Source: Candidatus Omnitrophota bacterium
Lineage (GTDB): Bacteria > Omnitrophota > Gorgyraeia > Duberdicusellales > 4484-171
Length of the DNA stretch: 6,350 bases
Reading direction: 5' to 3'
Assembly: GCA_023135855.1 (NCBI GenBank)
Contig: JAGLSH010000041.1
Coordinates: forward strand, 1 to 6,350
The translations under genes and the position numbers were made by a program. The notes beneath the pieces are model-generated. The model was not told the origin of the DNA and did not search any database. It saw only the letters and a program-made list of their open reading frames with translations. Positions 1 through 5,019 of this stretch are shown in pieces (within the stretch, counting starts at the first letter, position 1; each line of letters opens with the position of its first letter).

Positions 1-840
1 AAAGATAGTAGAAGTAAGACGCTCCAAGGCCGCAAGGAATACTAAATCACCAACTAACGGTATTTTCAATTTTATTTTATCCCAAGTTTTCTTAGTTTCA
101 GGTCGCTTTGTAAAAAGTGAACAACCAAATACTGTAGCCGCTATGCAAATCAAAATTAAAATAAAATGCTTTTCAAAAAGTCTGCTTATATCAAAAAGAA
201 TCTTAGTAACTATAGGTAACTCTATGTCAAATTGATCAAATAAAGTGGTAAACTTAGGCAAAATAAATTTAAAAAATATAACAACTGCTCCAAGCGCCAC
301 GAAAAAAAGAATCATCGGATAAATAAGCGCTCCCTTAATCTTTCTTTCAAAATTTATTCGAATCTCTAGATAATCAGCCAATTTCTCTAAAACAAAGGGA
401 AGATTACCTGAAGCTTCGCCTACTTCAATAAGCCCTCTCCAAAGATGAGAAAAAACCTTAGGATATTTGACAATTGCTTCACTTAAAGATAAGCCTTCTT
501 TAATGTATTCACTACAACTTTTTAATATTTTTTCAAGTTTAATGCTCTCAGCCTGATAAGAAAGAATCTCTAAACTTCTTAAAAGAGTAACTCCGCTAGA
601 AAGCGTAGTGGAAAGATTACGGGCAAGAAATGCTATATCATGGGGCTTAATCTTATCTCGCTTACCTTTTCTACTTGGAAACAAAGAACTCGATTTTTTT
701 TCTTTAACCTCTACTACAGATACTATAAATAAATTTTTTGCCCTCAAATTATTGATAACATCATTTTTAGTAGGCAAAATTAAAACTTCTTTTATAGTTT
801 TATTATCTTTTGTTTTTACTATACATTTAAATTTTGGCAT
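1..840 (-). CDS. Type IV filament platform protein, PilC/GspF/MshG family (C-terminus cut by window edge)
   Basis: This is the polytopic inner-membrane platform protein of T4P/T2SS machines, on which the assembly ATPase acts to insert or extract pilin subunits. I translated 280 residues from the ATG at 840; the frame is still open at base 1, so about 120 residues (second GspF domain and last membrane helix) should lie outside. Residues 1-45 form the short N-terminal domain (MPKFKCIVK...). The first T2SSF domain spans about 67-190, with FLARNLSTTLSSGV at 71-84, the family signature VGEASGNLPFVLEKLADYLE at 140-159 and ALIYP at 171-175. Membrane helices fall at about 171-198 and 226-243, and the second domain begins near PLVGDLVFLA (261-270). 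The gene follows the ATPase by 49 bases, the usual E-F order. The frame is open upstream of 840 for 23 codons but has no better start, and an AAGGAG lies 11 bases before this ATG. Family assignment is firm; pilus versus secretion role is open. Confidence 0.93.
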   Translation of the reverse strand, partial: MPKFKCIVKTKDNKTIKEVLILPTKNDVINNLRAKNLFIVSVVEVKEKKSSSLFPSRKGKRDKIKPHDIAFLARNLSTTLSSGVTLLRSLEILSYQAESIKLEKILKSCSEYIKEGLSLSEAIVKYPKVFSHLWRGLIEVGEASGNLPFVLEKLADYLEIRINFERKIKGALIYPMILFFVALGAVVIFFKFILPKFTTLFDQFDIELPIVTKILFDISRLFEKHFILILICIAATVFGCSLFTKRPETKKTWDKIKLKIPLVGDLVFLAALERLTSTIF

Positions 841-851
841 ATTTGGCCATG

Positions 852-857
852 CTCCTT
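852..857 (-). promoter_or_regulatory. Shine-Dalgarno AAGGAG for the platform protein gene
   Basis: AAGGAG on the minus strand ends 11 bases before the ATG at 840, a somewhat long but workable spacing. A second, out-of-frame ATG at 850 lies only one base after it and opens a seven-codon frame (MAKYAKI) that closes inside the gene, so the motif most likely serves the ATG at 840. Confidence 0.5.
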
Positions 858-889
858 TTGCATAAACAGTATTAACTATATCAGCCGCA

Positions 890-2599
890 CTATACCGCAG
901 CCACCGATAAAATTTCTTCCAAAGAAGTAATACCTTCTTCAACCCTTTTTATTCCGCTCTCAAGAAGAGTTAAAGTCCCTTTTTTCTTAGCTACTTCCAT
1001 AATTTGAGAAGAAGATAAGCCTTTGCTTATCGCTGCTCTAATTTCCTCATCAACTAAAACAACCTCATTGATTACTGATCTTCCTCTATAACCAATAAAA
1101 TTACATTTTTCACAACCCTTGGCTTTGTAAATAACTGGGGAATTTAAATTAATGTTTTGGGGGATATCTTCAATCTTAACTTCTCGAGGCTCTTTGCAAT
1201 CAGGACAAAGTTTTCTTATCAAACGTTGAGCAATAATTAGCCTTAAAGAAGCCACAACTAAATAATTAGGTACACCAATATCTACTAATCTATTAATTGT
1301 AGACATGGCATCATTAGTATGCAAGGTAGAAAAGACTAAATGCCCTGTAAGAGCTGCTCTTATAGTCATTTCGGCAGTTTCTAAATCTCTTACCTCACCT
1401 ATTAAAATTATATCAGGATCTTGTCTTAAGAAACATCTCAAAGCATTAGCAAAAGTCAAACCAATCTCAGGCTTAACTTGAACCTGGTTTATTCCATCAA
1501 TTCTATACTCCACTGGATCTTCTGCCGTTAAAATATTTTTAGCTGCTGATTTTACCTCATTTAAGGCAGCATAAAGCGTGGTTGATTTACCTGAACCCGT
1601 AGGTCCAGTTAAAAAAACAAGACCATAAGGAGCATCTACTCCTCGTCGTATAATATCTAATTCCTGAGGCAAAAATCCTAATCTTGCTAAATCTAGGGGA
1701 ACGCGGCTTTTATCAAGAATTCTTAAAACAATCTTTTCGCCATAAATAGTCGGCAAGGATGAGACTCGTAAATCTATGAGTCGCTTACCCATTTTAACCA
1801 TAAAACCGCCATCTTGAGGAAGACGCTTTTCAGCAATGTCCATCTTAGAAAGAATCTTTACCCGAGAAATAATTGGTAAATAAAGCGATGATGAAGGTGA
1901 AGGCATATCATACAAAACTCCATCAACCCTATATCTTAAACTTAATTTATCATAATGAGGCTCCAAATGTATATCGGAAGCACCTTCTTCAATTGCCTGC
2001 CTAATTAGAAGATCTACTAACTTTACAACTGGTGCTTCTTCAGCTTGGGCAATTAATTTGTCTAAGCTCAAATCTGTTTCTTCTGACGATAGTTCCTTTA
2101 TTCCTTCTTCAGAGCCAATATCACCAGCGGCTTGAATAGCTTCGCGAAAAATCTTTTCTTTTCCGTAAAAATCTTGAATAGCTTTTAAAATATTTGCTCT
2201 AGTAGAAACAACCGGATTTATTTCACAACTAGTAATTTTTTTAAGATTATCAATAAGTATCAGATCTAGAGGGTCAAACATTACTACAGTTAAAGAATTA
2301 AGGTTGCGGGAAAGGGGCAGAATAATATTTCTTATAGAAAAATCGTGAGGAATCAATGTTTCTAAATTCTGGTCAGCTGTAGGAACAAGTTTACCCGAAG
2401 ATACGGAAACATAAGGAATAGCTAATTGCTTACTTAAAGCAATGACTATCTGCTCCTCATTTACGAAACCCATCTTAATTAAAACTTCCCCTACTTTACC
2501 ACCTTCCTTTGCTTGTAAGGCAATAGACTCCTCAAGCTGCTTTTCGGTGATAATCCCTTCGGAAATTAATATATCCCCTAATCTTTTGTATCTTGCCAT
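890..2599 (-). CDS. Type IV filament assembly ATPase, PilB/GspE/MshE family, with MshEN-type N-terminal domain
   Basis: This 569-residue cytoplasmic hexameric ATPase powers pilin or pseudopilin assembly by acting on the platform protein encoded just downstream. Residues 1-150 form the N-terminal regulatory domain, with two 24-residue repeats (R6-Q29 and K35-Q58) separated by exactly five residues, matching the cyclic di-GMP-binding MshEN pattern. After an acidic linker (about 150-190) comes the N2 domain with ASDIHLEP (207-214) and RYRVDG (222-227). The motor domain holds Walker A GPTGSGKST (332-340), the Asp box TAEDPVEY (358-365), Walker B with catalytic Glu402 in DIILIGEVRD (396-405), and the His box TGHLVFSTLHTND (418-430). 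Two CxxC pairs (C465/C468 and C496/C499) form the zinc-binding knob typical of PilB/GspE and absent from PilT-type retraction ATPases. All key residues are intact and the length is normal. The start is fixed by an in-frame TAA four codons upstream; no Shine-Dalgarno precedes it. Whether the substrate is a pilus or a T2SS pseudopilus cannot be told here. Confidence 0.97.
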   Translation of the reverse strand: MARYKRLGDILISEGIITEKQLEESIALQAKEGGKVGEVLIKMGFVNEEQIVIALSKQLAIPYVSVSSGKLVPTADQNLETLIPHDFSIRNIILPLSRNLNSLTVVMFDPLDLILIDNLKKITSCEINPVVSTRANILKAIQDFYGKEKIFREAIQAAGDIGSEEGIKELSSEETDLSLDKLIAQAEEAPVVKLVDLLIRQAIEEGASDIHLEPHYDKLSLRYRVDGVLYDMPSPSSSLYLPIISRVKILSKMDIAEKRLPQDGGFMVKMGKRLIDLRVSSLPTIYGEKIVLRILDKSRVPLDLARLGFLPQELDIIRRGVDAPYGLVFLTGPTGSGKSTTLYAALNEVKSAAKNILTAEDPVEYRIDGINQVQVKPEIGLTFANALRCFLRQDPDIILIGEVRDLETAEMTIRAALTGHLVFSTLHTNDAMSTINRLVDIGVPNYLVVASLRLIIAQRLIRKLCPDCKEPREVKIEDIPQNINLNSPVIYKAKGCEKCNFIGYRGRSVINEVVLVDEEIRAAISKGLSSSQIMEVAKKKGTLTLLESGIKRVEEGITSLEEILSVAAV

Positions 2600-2610
2600 T
2601 TTTAAAAAAA

Positions 2611-2640
2611 ATTATATAACTTCTAATATAGCCTACACAA
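2611..2640 (-). promoter_or_regulatory. Possible weak internal promoter before the ATPase gene
   Basis: The 65-base gap between secretin and ATPase contains a perfect TATAAT (2616-2611) with TTGTGT (2640-2635, three of six matches to TTGACA) 18 bases upstream. A transcript from it would start about 4-6 bases before the ATPase ATG, giving a nearly leaderless message, which would fit the absence of a Shine-Dalgarno there. The gap is extremely AT-rich, so a chance TATAAT is quite likely; this is inference only. Confidence 0.22.
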
Positions 2641-2664
2641 ATAAAAATATAATAACTTGATAAC

Positions 2665-4158
2665 TCACCTATTGTGACGATCTAAAGCAATCTTCATTGA
2701 ACTCTCTTTTTGAAAATTATTTTGTTCCCGAACAAGAGTCTTTGCTTTCCCAACAAACCCTCCCGTGTCCCTTAAAATGCGTGGCGTTAAGAAAACAAGA
2801 AGTTCCCGGTTTATATTATCAGTTTTAGGTTGATTTCTGTAACGAAAAGCTCTTCCAATAAGAGGGAGATCTCCCAAAAATGGTATTTTTGTAATAGTTT
2901 CCGACTCCTCTTTCTTTAACAAACCGCCAATAAGAAGGGTCTCTCCAGCTTTAAGCCTAAGTATAGATTTAGTACTTCTCTCTTCAACATTCTTTACAAA
3001 ACCAGAAGTCATCCCCTCTATCTGAATATTACTATCTAGCGACTCCTTGTTAAACACATCAACGACTAAAGTAATTTCATCAGTATCCATATTCACCTGA
3101 GGAGTAACTCGTAGGCTTGTTCCTGTATTTTCTCTTTCTATTTCTTGAGTAGTGGTTCCATCCTCATTATTAGTAGTCGTAACACCAATTACCTCATTTA
3201 AAGTAAGATTAACTTCTGCAGTTTCATTAGCAAGGGTAAGAATTTTTGGACGAGCAATAAATTTTGTTTCGGTATCCTCTGTTAAAAACTGCATTACCGT
3301 TGTAAAATCAGATAAATCTAATGTTGAAAGAGTAGGTTCAGCTCCACCAAGTTCAGATGCATCGGTGTTAATCCCTACCGGATGAAAAAACCTATTATCC
3401 CAAGGAAAACGAGTTTCTCTTGACCCCATAGTAAACGCAGCAGTTAAACCATTCTCAAAATTAAACCCCATCTGGTCAAGGTGGGATTTAGCAACATCCA
3501 TCATCTCTACTTCAATCAAAATTTTAACAGGAGAAACGTCTAGTTCGCTGATAATTCTATCAATAAGCGGAAATTGTATCGGCACATCAACAATAATTAA
3601 AGAATTAGTTATAGGGTCTTCAGTTAACTTTCCAAATTCAGTTAATACTGACTCTACAGCTCCTGCTATACCTGTCTCGGAGTCATCAACCTCCTCAGCA
3701 GCTTCTCCTTCCTCACTATCATCGCTTTTCAACATGTTCGCAACTTCTTTTTCCATCTTAGAAGAACTAACCCTTACATATTTTAATTGATAAATTTTAG
3801 TCTTCAGCTCTAAGGTTGGCTTTCCTAATTCTTTAATCACAAATACATTGGAATCCGAATAATAATCATAAGTAAGATTATTTGCTTCAAAAATTATATC
3901 CATTGCCTCCCTCAAAGGGACTTCTTGCATGTACAAAGTTATTATTCTTCCCCTCACGGCTTCAGTAGAGATAAAATTAAGGCCAATTTGTTGAGAAAGC
4001 ATCTTTAAAACATCTACTAGCTGTGCACTCTCTAGGTCTAAAGATATCTTCTTGTCAAAACTACCAAATAAATAATCTCCATAAATATTATCCTGAGAAT
4101 ACCCTCCGCTCGATGAAAATATAAAAATCAAAAAAACTATTAAAAAAATCTTTTTCAT
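2665..4158 (-). CDS. Outer-membrane secretin, PilQ/GspD/MshL family
   Basis: This 497-residue protein should form the multimeric outer-membrane channel through which the filament or secreted substrate passes. A signal peptide occupies about residues 1-21 (MKKIFLIVFLIFIFSSS, then GGYSQ) and has no lipobox. The N0/STN domain spans about 36-110 (KISLDLESAQLVDVLKML at 37-54). One N1-type domain follows at about 115-208, ending in DPITNSLIIVDVP (181-193), and carries an acidic insert at 145-162 with 10 acidic residues. The beta-barrel secretin domain runs from about 211 to 462, with VKILIEVEMMDV (211-222), RLKAGETLLIGGLL (401-414), the gate/membrane signature IPFLGDLPLIGRAFR (425-439) and RELLVFLTPRIL (451-462). 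A basic 35-residue tail follows. There is no AMIN domain and no N2/N3 repeats, so it is shorter than proteobacterial PilQ or GspD and closer to MshL. The start overlaps the upstream stop (ATGA) and has a strong Shine-Dalgarno, so it is well supported. Confidence 0.95.
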   Translation of the reverse strand: MKKIFLIVFLIFIFSSSGGYSQDNIYGDYLFGSFDKKISLDLESAQLVDVLKMLSQQIGLNFISTEAVRGRIITLYMQEVPLREAMDIIFEANNLTYDYYSDSNVFVIKELGKPTLELKTKIYQLKYVRVSSSKMEKEVANMLKSDDSEEGEAAEEVDDSETGIAGAVESVLTEFGKLTEDPITNSLIIVDVPIQFPLIDRIISELDVSPVKILIEVEMMDVAKSHLDQMGFNFENGLTAAFTMGSRETRFPWDNRFFHPVGINTDASELGGAEPTLSTLDLSDFTTVMQFLTEDTETKFIARPKILTLANETAEVNLTLNEVIGVTTTNNEDGTTTQEIERENTGTSLRVTPQVNMDTDEITLVVDVFNKESLDSNIQIEGMTSGFVKNVEERSTKSILRLKAGETLLIGGLLKKEESETITKIPFLGDLPLIGRAFRYRNQPKTDNINRELLVFLTPRILRDTGGFVGKAKTLVREQNNFQKESSMKIALDRHNR

Positions 4159-4523
4159 AACCCCTCCTTCTTCTTGATTTTAATTCTATATATTTTTTCT
4201 CCATAAGAAATAAATACGGCACTTTTTCCAATTCTAAAAACTTTTCCATTCATATCCTTAAGTCTATCACCAGCTTTATAAACTTCTCCATCAATTATTG
4301 CCTGGGGAAAATTACCCTCCAAAAGAATGCCTTGAACAACCATGTTCAGTAAAACATCTTCTCTTTCCTCACCCATTTCTTCCTGTCTTTCCACAATATT
4401 TTCAACTTCTTCTATACCCTGAGGTAATGCAGACTTAAAAGGATCCTTATATTCACTTTGGGAATAAACAAAACTTGGAAATACTAAGAATATTAAAATA
4501 AAGGTAACAATCATTTTTATCAT
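4155..4523 (-). CDS. PilP/GspC-like periplasmic connector (HR domain)
   Basis: This 122-residue protein probably links the inner-membrane alignment complex to the N0 domain of the secretin. Residues 1-20 are a hydrophobic signal or anchor segment (MIKMIVTFILIFLVFPSFVY). There is no cysteine anywhere, so it cannot be a lipoprotein as PilP is in proteobacterial T4P; it is either secreted to the periplasm or stays anchored as GspC does. A DPF motif (27-29), common just after the anchor in this family, is followed by a charged, Glu-rich linker (about 36-56). A small beta-rich HR domain follows (about 57-118), with LNMVVQGILLEG (59-70), AIIDGEVYKAGDRL (75-88), and VFISYGEKIYRIKI at its end. No PDZ domain is present. 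It lies directly before the secretin, as pilP precedes pilQ and gspC precedes gspD. The start overlaps the preceding TAA by one base and lacks a close Shine-Dalgarno, implying translational coupling; Met4 is an alternative start. Confidence 0.82.
   Translation of the reverse strand: MIKMIVTFILIFLVFPSFVYSQSEYKDPFKSALPQGIEEVENIVERQEEMGEEREDVLLNMVVQGILLEGNFPQAIIDGEVYKAGDRLKDMNGKVFRIGKSAVFISYGEKIYRIKIKKKEGL
4163..4169 (-). promoter_or_regulatory. Strong Shine-Dalgarno AAGGAGG for the secretin
   Basis: AAGGAGG lies inside the last codons of the PilP-like gene, 4 bases before the secretin ATG at 4158. It is the best ribosome binding site in the window. With the ATGA stop-start overlap it suggests that the secretin is both coupled to and initiated independently of the upstream gene, which would suit a subunit needed in higher copy number. 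Confidence 0.75.
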
Positions 4524-5014
4524 TATTTAATTATAAATCCTTTTAAATTTAAATTAATTTTTTCGCTACCACTTTCTGCATTGTAAACTATCTTAATATC
4601 TTCCACTGTTATACTTTTTTGCTCAATATCTCTAATAAAGCTTATAAAATCTTTATAAACGCATGCCATCCCTAACTGCATTGTTACTTCCCAATAAAGA
4701 TCTTTTTCTATATCAGAAGTATTCAAAAAAGTAATCCTAATCCCAAGAGAATTAGCTTTTTCCTCTACAAATTTCTTAAAAAACAAAGTATCTTTCGCAA
4801 AGAAAAGACTCTTTACTTCTTCATTTTCCAGTTTTAATTCCTGCCATCTCGCTATTGTTTGTTCTCCCACCACTAATTCCTGCAATTTTGCATCTATATT
4901 GTCTTCCTGCAAAGAATAATAAGAAAACAGTACTTGTGCCAATACAGCAGCAATAATAACAATAACTAAACTAACAAATAAATTTTTATATCGTAAAAAA
5001 ACTTTTATATCCAT
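4523..5014 (-). CDS. PilO/GspM-like inner-membrane alignment protein
   Basis: This 163-residue bitopic inner-membrane protein is probably the PilO/GspM partner that pairs with the PilN/GspL periplasmic domain. A short basic cytoplasmic tail (MDIKVFLRYK) leads into one membrane helix (about 11-33). A Glu/Gln/Leu-rich, probably coiled-coil stretch follows (about 35-72), then a periplasmic ferredoxin-like region (about 77-163) ending in alternating beta-type segments (VEDIKIVYNA, KINLNLKGFIIK). Sequence motifs in this family are weak, so the call rests mostly on topology, size and position between the PilM-PilN fusion and the PilP-like gene. The length is nearer to GspM (about 160) than to typical PilO (about 200). 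It starts 5 bases after the preceding stop, with a GGAG 11 bases before the ATG, and its TAA stop overlaps the next start. Confidence 0.8.
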   Translation of the reverse strand: MDIKVFLRYKNLFVSLVIVIIAAVLAQVLFSYYSLQEDNIDAKLQELVVGEQTIARWQELKLENEEVKSLFFAKDTLFFKKFVEEKANSLGIRITFLNTSDIEKDLYWEVTMQLGMACVYKDFISFIRDIEQKSITVEDIKIVYNAESGSEKINLNLKGFIIK

Positions 5015-5019
5015 AATCT

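Noticed and set aside
608..865. Plus-strand reading frame of 85 codons
   Set aside because: It lies antisense to the platform protein gene, whose product is clearly recognisable; its translation resembles no family and shows only AT-rich composition.
890..2599. PilT-type retraction ATPase
   Set aside because: The paired CxxC zinc motif, the MshEN/N2 domains and the 569-residue length are those of assembly ATPases; PilT is about 350 residues and lacks them.
2442..2660. Plus-strand reading frame of 72 codons across the ATPase start
   Set aside because: It is antisense to the conserved MshEN domain, has no homology I recognise and no convincing ribosome site.
2600..2664. Rho-independent terminator between secretin and ATPase, suggested by a run of eight T
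   Set aside because: No GC-rich stem precedes the T run on the minus strand, and the following gene belongs to the same machine.
3152..3385. Plus-strand reading frame of 77 codons
   Set aside because: It is antisense to the secretin barrel domain and is a shadow of a well-supported gene.
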